Origin: RDXT01 sp033762375
GTDB lineage: Bacteria > Bacteroidota > Bacteroidia > J057
Length of the DNA stretch: 64,000 nt
Direction of reading: 5' to 3'
Assembly: GCA_033762375.1 (NCBI GenBank)
Contig: JANRLQ010000063.1
Location: 1 to 64,000, forward strand
Part shown: positions 51,514-59,846 of the stretch, piece after piece
Position numbering within the stretch: position 1 is the stretch's first letter
Layout: every line of letters starts with the position of its first letter
Notes under the pieces: model-generated
Seen by the model: the letters and a program-made list of their open reading frames with translations, nothing else
Told to the model about the DNA's origin: nothing
The model's database searches: none
Translations under genes and position numbers: made by a program

Positions 51514-52449
51514 TTATTTTGTAGAGGCGGCCATGAGAAAATCATTCACCGTCAGCCAGTGCATGAAGGCATCAAACCAGCGGTTGCTGGTGCGGTCGGG
51601 ATTGCCTAATCCGAAGCCGTGACCACCATTCTGGTACAGGTGAAACTCGACAGGAATACCCGCTTTGTGCCAGGACTCGATCACCCCAAACTGCCCCCGG
51701 AAAAGGAAATCATCTGTCGCGATTACATTAAACATAGGCGGAGCGTTTGCTGGCACCTCCACAGGCCCCATGCCACCATAGATCGGACCGATGAAGGCCA
51801 GTTTCATGGTCTTGGAATTAAGGGTGGCATGCATCGTGAGGCCGGCACCGGCTGAGAATCCGATCATACCGATCCGGTCAGGGTCAACCCCCCATTCTTT
51901 GGCCCGTTTGAGGATCAGGGCATAAGCCGCCTCGGCGTCTTCAAGCTGGTTGGAGAGGTCAATTTGCAGCAGGTTGGGGGGAGGCGTACTTTGTGTACTG
52001 TCAGAGGGTGCTGCCGGAGCCGGGCGGGGGCGGTTCATCCAGGCACTAAAGTCATCCAGTGATGCGGGTGTAGGGTGGAGCCGGTACTTGAGGACAAAAG
52101 CGGCAATACCCTGATCTGCCAGTGCTTGTGCTACTTCCCAGCCTTCATTACCCATGGAGAGCCACCGGAAACCACCACCGGGCGCCACGATGACAGCCGC
52201 ACCCGTTGCTTTGCCGGGTTTGGGCAGGAAAGGGGTGAGGGTCGCCGTGGAGATATTCCGTGCCATAGGATCCCCCCATTGACGGAACCAGGTCTCAGGA
52301 GCAGGTTGGTTTTCCACACCGCCCGTACCGAGCAGAATGGCTTTGGGTTCTGCCGGGTTTTCGAGGGGATAAATGGTGCCGTCCTGTGCTGTGGCTGACA
52401 AAGCCAAGGCAAGTAAGGCACTTAACATGAGCGTGTTAGCATTCATCAT
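51514..52449 (-). CDS. secreted alpha/beta hydrolase (acetyl esterase-like)
   Basis: The 311-residue protein has a signal peptide (LALSATAQ) and an alpha/beta hydrolase domain with APGGGFRWLSMGNEGWE (HGGG-like oxyanion site), GFSAGAGLTMHAT with the nucleophile Ser, IATDDFLF for the acid and GGHGFGLG for the His. This matches the BD-FAE/acetyl xylan esterase-like group. It likely removes acetyl or other acyl groups from polysaccharides, outside the cytoplasm. It is monocistronic and ends at the 15-bp terminator. Confidence 0.87.
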   Translation of the reverse strand: MMNANTLMLSALLALALSATAQDGTIYPLENPAEPKAILLGTGGVENQPAPETWFRQWGDPMARNISTATLTPFLPKPGKATGAAVIVAPGGGFRWLSMGNEGWEVAQALADQGIAAFVLKYRLHPTPASLDDFSAWMNRPRPAPAAPSDSTQSTPPPNLLQIDLSNQLEDAEAAYALILKRAKEWGVDPDRIGMIGFSAGAGLTMHATLNSKTMKLAFIGPIYGGMGPVEVPANAPPMFNVIATDDFLFRGQFGVIESWHKAGIPVEFHLYQNGGHGFGLGNPDRTSNRWFDAFMHWLTVNDFLMAASTK

Positions 52450-52688
52450 ACATTTGTTTATTATGGAGAGGCAGTAGATGGGTGAAAAACTGAATATATG
52501 TATTTTTTACCGTATTAGGTGAAAAAAGGTATGGGCAAACGCATCACCAGCCAACAAAGTAATGCTGGCCTCGGAGGGGTATGATATTGATTATTTTGTA
52601 GTTGACGGGCAGATACAAACCGGGGCCGTGCCCGGCGCCAGGATAACCGATGAAAAAGGGATGGTGAGAGCCGGGGGCAGGCGGAGTA

Positions 52689-53102
52689 TCATGTTTTTTC
52701 AAAAACAATACCCGGTGGTGTCCCCCAGATCGGGATATCAGTTGCGGTCAGGATCGGATAAGCAGACGTAACCCCGCCGATATGGGGTACCCGGTGCCGG
52801 ATAATGACCTCCCGGATACGATGGTGCCGGATCACATACGCACACATAATACAAGGCTCATGGCTGGTATATAGCTGGCAGTCAGCGAGAGCTGTGTGCC
52901 CCAATATCCTGACAGCCGCCCGTATGGCTTCGATCTCTGCGTGGTACGTGATGTCCTGGTGGGTTTTGCCTGCTTCTATGCCCTCCGCGATGAGTTGCCC
53001 TGCCCGTATGATCACGGAGCCTACAGGCGGATTGCCCAGAGCTATAGCCTGGAGGGCAAGCCTGTCACAGTGATCCAGCCAGCATGTGTGATCGGGCGGC
53101 AT
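52689..53102 (-). CDS. cytidine/deoxycytidylate deaminase family protein (nucleoside deaminase)
   Basis: The 137-residue protein has the zinc deaminase motifs: HAEIEAIRAA (His and catalytic Glu) and SHEPCIMCAYVIRHH (two Cys). The order NPPVGSVIIRAG, HAE, PCxxC is that of the guanine deaminase/TadA branch. It is cytoplasmic, probably deaminating a free base or nucleoside; tRNA adenosine deaminase is less likely because the usual TadA C-terminal helix block is not seen. It lies 14 nt after the lipoprotein gene in one transcript. Confidence 0.88.
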   Translation of the reverse strand: MPPDHTCWLDHCDRLALQAIALGNPPVGSVIIRAGQLIAEGIEAGKTHQDITYHAEIEAIRAAVRILGHTALADCQLYTSHEPCIMCAYVIRHHRIREVIIRHRVPHIGGVTSAYPILTATDIPIWGTPPGIVFEKT

Positions 53103-53116
53103 GCGTATCGTGGGGC

Positions 53117-53875
53117 CTACTTCCGGTAAAACAAAATTTTCCGCCCGTCATCGGTGGTGATCATCATGTTTCCGCCCTGGATGAAGTATTTGCCCAGTTT
53201 TTCGGTTTCGGTTTTGCCGTTTTGAGTGGCGGTGAGATAGAGATCGCTGCCGCGGGTGTACCAGGTCACACCGGGGATGCGGGTGACGGTATTATCAGTA
53301 GAGAGGCCACTGCCTCCGCCGCCGGAGACGCTGGCATCGCTGCCCCCATCCCCAAATCCACCATCGGCAAAAAGGACCATCCGCTGGTTGAAACTGGACC
53401 CGCCAAAAGGATCACTCCGGTTTTCCTGGTACTCCCATGTACCCGCCAGGGCAGGGTCACGTGTCTCACGGGAGGCTGTCGGAGGGGTATCTTGGGGGGG
53501 AGCTGCTGGGTCAGCCGGGCTGTTATCCGCTTGTTTTTGCAGGGTGACGGCTATCTGTTGTCCCTGGACGGTGAGGGTGCCTGTGAGGGTTTCGGCATTC
53601 CGTGCCCCTGTGAAGGGCACCAGGATATTATTTTGGGCCAGGGTCGCCTTTCCTATAAAACTATCTCCCTTTGTAACTGCCTCAAAATCAAATGCCTGAT
53701 ATCCATCATCCAGCTTGCCGGTCAGTATTTTCCCGTCTCCGGGCGTAATGGTCAGGGTCAGTGGCTCGCCGCTGGCGGTGCCGGTGTAGGTGCCGGCCCA
53801 TGTGGGGGCGGGTGGCGTGCAACCATGATTCCAGATGAGGATAAGCAGCAGGAACGGAGGGAGAAAATGTTTCAT
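53117..53875 (-). CDS. hypothetical lipoprotein
   Basis: The 252-residue protein has a lipobox (IWNHGC, Cys19) and a mature part with two beta-rich modules: GTYTGTASGEPLTLTITPGDG (about 28-100) and a C-terminal WEYQENRSDPFGGSSFNQRMVLFADGGFGDGGSD stretch (about 147 onward) joined by a Pro-rich linker. The GTWEYQ...F..DG pattern resembles lipocalin-like small-domain modules in secreted Bacteroidota proteins. No function is known. It is followed by the deaminase gene. Confidence 0.65.
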   Translation of the reverse strand: MKHFLPPFLLLILIWNHGCTPPAPTWAGTYTGTASGEPLTLTITPGDGKILTGKLDDGYQAFDFEAVTKGDSFIGKATLAQNNILVPFTGARNAETLTGTLTVQGQQIAVTLQKQADNSPADPAAPPQDTPPTASRETRDPALAGTWEYQENRSDPFGGSSFNQRMVLFADGGFGDGGSDASVSGGGGSGLSTDNTVTRIPGVTWYTRGSDLYLTATQNGKTETEKLGKYFIQGGNMMITTDDGRKILFYRK

Positions 53876-53936
53876 ACAATTCGTTCAGATAATCGGGACA
53901 GACCAATATACACATATCCCGGAAACCTGATCGGGA

Positions 53937-54845
53937 TCAGCGCAAAATTAACACCCGCACATCCGGCAACTGCAACGCAAAGATCCCGTATCCGCCCTCG
54001 ACATTGGAGGGGTAGCTGACGGGCTCCTTGAGCAGGATGGAGAGGATATTGGTGCCGCTGCGCTGGCGTACTGTCAGGAAGTCGTAGTAGAGCTGGCTGA
54101 TATTGGAAAGGGTAACGGCCAGGGTGTCTCCCGGTCCGAATCCCGGGTAGATCAACGTGTCCCGGTACACAGGACTCTTAAATAACTGGTCGGACAAAAA
54201 TGTAACCTGCTGATTGTCTGTGCCTACAACCTGGCCCAGGGCGCTGCTGTCCGGTATCCGGACCCGGTAGTTGTTGATGAGGTAGTAGTTGTCGGCGGCA
54301 GGATCCGTAAATTGGATATGGAGGGCGACCGAGGTATCTACCGAAAAACTCCCCCCAAACTGTATGGTGTCATACACGTACCTGTAAGCCACGGAGTCCC
54401 AGGGCACGATCGGCAGCGGGCTGGCGCTGGCGCGTACGGTCTGGCCGGTGAGCGAGTCAACCACCGTCAGGTCATAGGTCACCCCGACCTCCAACTGGGT
54501 AGCCAGGCTGATCCAGGTGCCCGCACCCAGTTCTATAAGGGTGTCTGACCCGCCGGGCCAGGTGAGGACCACGAGGGCGCTGTCCAGCAGGAGTCGGCTC
54601 AGGATGTCGTCAGACAAGGTATCGGTCTGTTGCTGAGAGTACTCCAGGGCTCCGATGGAGCGGCTCACATTGACCAGCAGAAAATTACCGGGGAGAAGCT
54701 GGCTGGCGACCACCAGCCGCGACTCAGCCTGTGGGATCTCGATCAGGACCGGCTCCGGCACGCAGGAGGACAAACTCCAGCTCAGCGCCAGTGCAGCCAG
54801 CCAGGGAAACAAAACCGGACGGGAAAACAGGGTCGGGCGATACAT
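53937..54845 (-). CDS. DUF4249 family lipoprotein
   Basis: From the ATG at 54845 the 302-residue protein has a lipoprotein signal ending in SSC (about residue 27) and then beta-rich sequence: a LVVASQLLPGNFLLVNVSRS opening, ALVVLTWPGGSDTL, a TYDLTVVDSLTGQTVRASA immunoglobulin-like block and a DPAADNYYLINNYRVRI block. This is the DUF4249 layout, nearly always encoded after a TonB-dependent receptor gene in Bacteroidota. It probably sits on the outer membrane as the receptor's lipoprotein partner. The gap to the receptor gene is 29 nt in the same direction. Confidence 0.88.
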   Translation of the reverse strand: MYRPTLFSRPVLFPWLAALALSWSLSSCVPEPVLIEIPQAESRLVVASQLLPGNFLLVNVSRSIGALEYSQQQTDTLSDDILSRLLLDSALVVLTWPGGSDTLIELGAGTWISLATQLEVGVTYDLTVVDSLTGQTVRASASPLPIVPWDSVAYRYVYDTIQFGGSFSVDTSVALHIQFTDPAADNYYLINNYRVRIPDSSALGQVVGTDNQQVTFLSDQLFKSPVYRDTLIYPGFGPGDTLAVTLSNISQLYYDFLTVRQRSGTNILSILLKEPVSYPSNVEGGYGIFALQLPDVRVLILR

Positions 54846-54874
54846 ATATAAGGTGTAAAAAGACCTGCTAACGA

Positions 54875-57166
54875 TTAAAAACCAAAATTCCAGGCGATAG
54901 ACGGTACCCGGCCCAGGAAACTGGGTTGGGTGTACTCCAGCGCACCTGTTTCGGTGAGGCGGATATCGATCCTGACAGGGGTCGGGGCATTGAGGAGGTT
55001 GTAACAACCCAGGACCCACTCCGAGGTGAATTTTTTGGAAGTTTTATTGCGCAGGGCCAGGCTGATATCTACCCGCTGGGCAGGAGAAAGCCGGACACTG
55101 TTGCGCTCCGCAAAAATAGGGACCACCTCCACCCCGGTCAGGGAGGGATTGGGGATAAAATACTGCCCGATCTGTGGCGTAAACCGCGCACCCGAGAGGT
55201 AGTTATACACAATAGAGAAGTTGAGTTGATCCAGGAGCTGCCATATGGCTACGACCGAGAGGTCGTGACGGCGGTCATATTTGGCCCAGAAAACCTTGCC
55301 TTCATTCAGCCCGTCAAACTGCCGCTGCGAAAAAGCCAGGGTATATCCGATCCAGCCCGTGATCCGGCCTTCGTCCCGCTTGAGCAGAAACTCCAGCCCG
55401 TATGAACTGCCCCGACCCTGAAGTAGCTCAGATTCAAAGTTGTCATTGAGGATCAGGTTAGCTCCTTCGCGGTACTCCGTCAGGTTGTTCATCCATTTAT
55501 AATAACTCTCGACTGTGAGCAAGGAGCGGATTTTTTCGAAGTGGTAGGTGTAGCTGGCTGAAATCTGGTCTGACTTCTGGGGTTTGACCTGCTCCGTCAC
55601 CGGATACCACAGGTCCGTAGGCAGGGCCACAGACGAGCTGGATACCAGGTGGAGGTATTGTTTCATCCGGGCATAGCTCAGTTTGAAGGAGTTCTGGTCA
55701 TTGAGGGTGTAGACCATCGCGAGCCGCGGCTCCAGGGCCGCATATACTTTGTTGGGTACGATGGCACTGCTGATGCGCAGGCCGTAATTAACCTTGAAGT
55801 TTTCGGTCACCTGGCGCTCGTGCAGGCCGTAAAAAGCGATTTCTTCCGTAAAAATCGGATCAGCCGGATTGTCATCAATAAACTGGGATACATCCCCCTG
55901 GGCTGTCAGGACATTGGGCACAAAACGGTGATGGGTGATCGCCCCTCCAAAGCGGAAGGTATTTTCGGGATCGGCATAAAAGGTATAGTCAGACTTCAGG
56001 CCAATGTCATTGACCTTGGAGCCGATATAAATCCCGTTGCTGCCGATGTTTCCATTGATATCGTACTTAAACCGGGTATAAATCAGGGAAGTATTGGAGA
56101 ATAAACGGGCATTGTAGAGGTGATTCCAGCGGGCGGTAGTCGTAAAATTGCCGAGCTCAAACCCAAATCCGACTTCTCCCAGCCCGAGAGAGTCATTGTC
56201 CGTGACTTCTTTAGGGGTGTACAAAATATCATTGCCAAAATAACTGCTGAGGTAAATCCGGTCTTTTTCGCCCAGGATATAGTTAGCCTTGATATTAAGG
56301 TCATAAAAATAATAGGGAACGGGAATCCCCACCAGGCCCACGACTTTGTCAATATAAGACCGCCGCCCGGAGATAATAAAAGAAGCCCGGTCCTTGATGA
56401 TCGGTCCCTGCACGGTGAGCCGGGAGGAGAGCAGGCCGATGCCACCTGATACTTTGTACTTACGGGCATTTCCTTCATTCATCGTGATGTCAATGACCGA
56501 AGAAAGCCGCCCGCCATACTGCGCCGGAAATCCACCTTTGAGCAGGTTGACTTCCTTGAGGGCATCGGGGTTAAAGACGGAAAAAAAACCAAACAGGTGG
56601 CTCACATTATACACGACCGCCTCATCCAGCAAGATCAGGTTTTGGTCTGGGTCGCCCCCACGCACGAGGATGGAGGTTGTGCCTTCGCCCCCTTTGGTCA
56701 CACCCGGCAGGAGCTGCATGACCTTCAGGATGTCTGTTTCGCCGCCCAGGGTAGGCACCAGCCGTACGGACTTGACATTGAGGTTGATCTGGCCCATCTG
56801 GGTGGACTTGACCGCCTGCTCATTGGCGTTGGCAGCAGCAGAGATGACCACCTCCTCGGCCATGGCACCCGTTTCGTCGAGCCGGATATCAAGGGTACGG
56901 TTTTGAGACAGGTCAATGGTCTGGGTATCAGGCCGGTAGCCAATATAGTTGTACACAATCTGGTACGTACCGCCTGGAAGGGTGAGGGAATAAAACCCAT
57001 AACTGTTGCTGTAAGTACCTCGCCGCGAGGGCATCGAGATCACGGTAGCACCGATCAGCACCTCACCTGAGGCATTGTCGCGGACGTAGCCGCTGAGGGT
57101 GTATGATTGGGCGGTGGCAGTCACCAGGGAGGCAAACAAAAGCAGGGCAGTATAAATACGTTTCAT
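54875..57166 (-). CDS. TonB-dependent receptor
   Basis: From the ATG at 57166 the 763-residue protein has a signal peptide (SLVTATAQ), a carboxypeptidase-regulatory-like domain (YTLSGYVRDNASGEVLIGATV), a plug with LGGETDILKVMQLLPGV and RGGDPDQNLILLDEAVVYN, and a barrel ending in LGRVPSIAWNFGF with the C-terminal Phe usual for outer-membrane insertion. Length and layout fit the receptors paired with DUF4249 lipoproteins. The substrate is unknown. The gene heads a two-gene operon and diverges from the first choice-of-anchor B gene across a 267-nt gap. Confidence 0.92.
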   Translation of the reverse strand: MKRIYTALLLFASLVTATAQSYTLSGYVRDNASGEVLIGATVISMPSRRGTYSNSYGFYSLTLPGGTYQIVYNYIGYRPDTQTIDLSQNRTLDIRLDETGAMAEEVVISAAANANEQAVKSTQMGQINLNVKSVRLVPTLGGETDILKVMQLLPGVTKGGEGTTSILVRGGDPDQNLILLDEAVVYNVSHLFGFFSVFNPDALKEVNLLKGGFPAQYGGRLSSVIDITMNEGNARKYKVSGGIGLLSSRLTVQGPIIKDRASFIISGRRSYIDKVVGLVGIPVPYYFYDLNIKANYILGEKDRIYLSSYFGNDILYTPKEVTDNDSLGLGEVGFGFELGNFTTTARWNHLYNARLFSNTSLIYTRFKYDINGNIGSNGIYIGSKVNDIGLKSDYTFYADPENTFRFGGAITHHRFVPNVLTAQGDVSQFIDDNPADPIFTEEIAFYGLHERQVTENFKVNYGLRISSAIVPNKVYAALEPRLAMVYTLNDQNSFKLSYARMKQYLHLVSSSSVALPTDLWYPVTEQVKPQKSDQISASYTYHFEKIRSLLTVESYYKWMNNLTEYREGANLILNDNFESELLQGRGSSYGLEFLLKRDEGRITGWIGYTLAFSQRQFDGLNEGKVFWAKYDRRHDLSVVAIWQLLDQLNFSIVYNYLSGARFTPQIGQYFIPNPSLTGVEVVPIFAERNSVRLSPAQRVDISLALRNKTSKKFTSEWVLGCYNLLNAPTPVRIDIRLTETGALEYTQPSFLGRVPSIAWNFGF

Positions 57167-57433
57167 AGGCGCGTTTGATAACACATAGACGCAGCAGGTC
57201 ATGACGAGGTTGGCTGAGCGTCTGCAGAATCTTATTCGGAGGGTAAATCGGGTTTAGGTACAACAACTGTAGTTCGTGGTTGTCATTTGCAGATAACAGG
57301 GCAAAAGCAGCCTGGGCGTCCAGTATATTCGTTATGTTATCAGCCTGTACCAAGCTTCTGCTCCTGTATGTATGTTGCCTTGAATCTCTCCCCGTCCTAC
57401 CATAACGTTACCTGGTCTGGGTTTCGTGCAGGT

Positions 57434-59782
57434 ATGCGTTTTTTTCTGATCCTGATATCTGGTATATATGGGGTATCAGCCCAGCCCTCCCGCAACATGT
57501 CCCTTGTAGGGCAGCTTGATTACACACCCGACCTCTGCAATATCTGGGGATATGCTGACACAGCCGGGCATGAGTATGCCCTGATCGGCCTGGAAACCGG
57601 ACTCTCCATCGTGTCCCTTGATACTCCGTCAGCCCCCCGTGAGGTGTTTCGGGTGCCGGGGGTGTACTCGCAGTGGCGGGAGGTCAAAACCTGGGACCAC
57701 TATGCCTATGTCACCAATGAGACGGGCAATGGCCTGCTGATCGTGGACCTTGCGGGGCTGCCGGATACGGTTGTGTATAAAGACACTGTCCTCAGCGATA
57801 TCCAGACGAGCCATACCCTGTTTATTGCCGATGGTTTTCTCTACCTGGCCGGACCCGATCAATACAACGGCGGCTCGGCTATTTTTAGCCTGCAAGATCC
57901 CTGGATACCGGTTTTTGTGGGCGCTTATACCGATCGTTACGTCCATGACCAGTACGTGCGGGGCAACCGGGGGTATATGGCCGAGATCCTGAATGGCTCC
58001 ATGACCATCCTGGACCTGACGGACAAAACCCAGCCCCTCGTGATCGGATACGTGGACTATTACAATGCATTTACCCACAATACCTGGCTCAATGACGCCG
58101 GAACCGTGTGTTATACCACCGACGAACTCCCCGAGGCGTACATTATCGCCTGGGATATCACCGATCCGGGCAATATCACCGAGCTGGACAGGATACGCTC
58201 CAGTGTAAGTGCGGGTACAGCCATCCCCCACAATGTGCATGTACTGAATGACTTTCTGGTATCTGCCTACTACCGGGACGGGGTCCAGATCGTGGACGGC
58301 GCCCGCCCCCACAACCTGATAGAGACCGGTTATTATGACACCAATGCACGCACAGGGCCGGGGTTTAATGGGGTTTGGGGGGTATATCCGTACCTCCCGT
58401 CCGGGCTGATACTGGCCTCTGACATAGAAAATGGGTTATTTGTCCTCCGGCCCTCGTACCAGCGAGCCTGTTATCTGGAAGGGATGATCAGGGACGCGGC
58501 GACCCAGCAAGCCCTCCCGCAGGTGGAGGTGCGTATCCTGGGTACCGATCAGGCCACCCTGAGCCTGAATGATGGGCATTTTGCGACAGGAACCCCGGAC
58601 GCTGGTACCTATGAAGTGGTTTTTGAGCGGTTTGGTTATGAAAGAGATACCGTGACGGTCATTCTCGATCACAGTGTTGTCACGGAGCTGGACATCCAGC
58701 TGGTGCCGATCCCCCGCACCACCCTGGTCCTCACGGTGCGGGATGCCCTCACGCAGGCCCCGGTGCAGGGGGTGACCCTTGAGCTGAAGCCGGATGGGTA
58801 CGCCCCCATCACCTACACGACAGGCAACGACGGCACTGTGACCGATCCATACTGGGTGATATATCCCTACGAATGGAAAGCCGGTGTATGGGGGCATATC
58901 ACCCGGGCGGGCACGCTGAGCGGGGTTCCGGGCCAGCCTCCGGTGACGATCCTGCTGGAGCCGGGATATGCAGATGATTTTGCCCTGGACCTGGGCTGGG
59001 AGGTGACAGGTACGGCCCAGCGGGGGATATGGGAGCGGGGAGAGCCCAAAGGTGTGCGATATACCGGATGGACCCTCACACCGGAGACTGATCTGCCGGA
59101 TGATGTGGGGGATGCCTGCTACACGACCGGCAATACCAGCAATATCGGGTACGGAGACGACGTGGACAATGGATATACCTGGCTGAGTTCGCCGTGGATC
59201 CACCTGCGCGGGTACACCTCGCCCTGGATGCACGTGCACCGGTGGTTTTTTAATTGGAGTCTCAATGGCGGGCTGCCAGACGGCCCCGGCAATGACTTCC
59301 TGGGGATATACCTCACCAATGGCGCGGATACCGTAGAGGTGCGACGATATACGGGCCCGTTTGATACGACCTGGGCCGAGACCCTCCTGCCCATCCGGGC
59401 CTATCTGCCGGATGACAGCCTGATTCGGGTATTGTTTTATGCCCAGGACTTTGAGCCCGGCAACCAGGATGGGGTAGAAGCTACGCTGGATGGATTTGAG
59501 ATCAAAGAGGGATTTGCCCTGCCCGTTGCGGATGTGCTGGACCCGGATATACGGTTGTTTGTCTGGGACCAGGCAGCAACCTGGTCGGTGCCGGTGGCGT
59601 ATGCTGGCGAGGAGCTGACCCTGGAGCTCATAAGCCTGAACGGACAGCAGGTGGCCCGGATGCCCCTGACCGGGCCAGCAGGCACAGCCCGGCTTCCTGA
59701 CTCCCTGCAACCGGGTATGTACCTGGCGGTGCTCATGCGGGGGGATACCCGTCTGGCACTGGTGCGTTATTTGAGCTTCTAG
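57434..59782 (+). CDS. choice-of-anchor B family T9SS-exported protein (copy 1)
   Basis: From the ATG at 57434 the 782-residue protein has a signal peptide ending near GVSAQ, an LVIVD-type propeller (NIWGYADTAGHEYALIGLETGLSIVSLDTP, HNTWLNDAGTVCYTTDE, NVHVLNDFLVSAYYRDG), a carboxypeptidase-regulatory-like domain near residue 350 (CYLEGMIRDAATQQAL), a further jelly-roll region (DDVGDACYTTGNTSN) and a T9SS sorting domain at the end (SLNGQQVARMPLTG...PGMYLAVL). It is exported to the cell surface. A closely similar gene follows in tandem. Confidence 0.87.
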   Translation: MRFFLILISGIYGVSAQPSRNMSLVGQLDYTPDLCNIWGYADTAGHEYALIGLETGLSIVSLDTPSAPREVFRVPGVYSQWREVKTWDHYAYVTNETGNGLLIVDLAGLPDTVVYKDTVLSDIQTSHTLFIADGFLYLAGPDQYNGGSAIFSLQDPWIPVFVGAYTDRYVHDQYVRGNRGYMAEILNGSMTILDLTDKTQPLVIGYVDYYNAFTHNTWLNDAGTVCYTTDELPEAYIIAWDITDPGNITELDRIRSSVSAGTAIPHNVHVLNDFLVSAYYRDGVQIVDGARPHNLIETGYYDTNARTGPGFNGVWGVYPYLPSGLILASDIENGLFVLRPSYQRACYLEGMIRDAATQQALPQVEVRILGTDQATLSLNDGHFATGTPDAGTYEVVFERFGYERDTVTVILDHSVVTELDIQLVPIPRTTLVLTVRDALTQAPVQGVTLELKPDGYAPITYTTGNDGTVTDPYWVIYPYEWKAGVWGHITRAGTLSGVPGQPPVTILLEPGYADDFALDLGWEVTGTAQRGIWERGEPKGVRYTGWTLTPETDLPDDVGDACYTTGNTSNIGYGDDVDNGYTWLSSPWIHLRGYTSPWMHVHRWFFNWSLNGGLPDGPGNDFLGIYLTNGADTVEVRRYTGPFDTTWAETLLPIRAYLPDDSLIRVLFYAQDFEPGNQDGVEATLDGFEIKEGFALPVADVLDPDIRLFVWDQAATWSVPVAYAGEELTLELISLNGQQVARMPLTGPAGTARLPDSLQPGMYLAVLMRGDTRLALVRYLSF

Positions 59783-59846
59783 CGATGTTGTGTGTGGTAT
59801 AGTCTTGATTATTAGCTTATTCGTCCTTAACCTGATTATTTGTTTC

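Noticed and set aside
52562..52771. 69-codon plus-strand frame
   Set aside because: Overlaps the end of the deaminase gene, has no family features; treated as non-coding.
53928..53941. CTGATC/GATCAG hairpin at the DUF4249 stop
   Set aside because: The loop is only two bases and no T-run follows, so it is unlikely to be a terminator.
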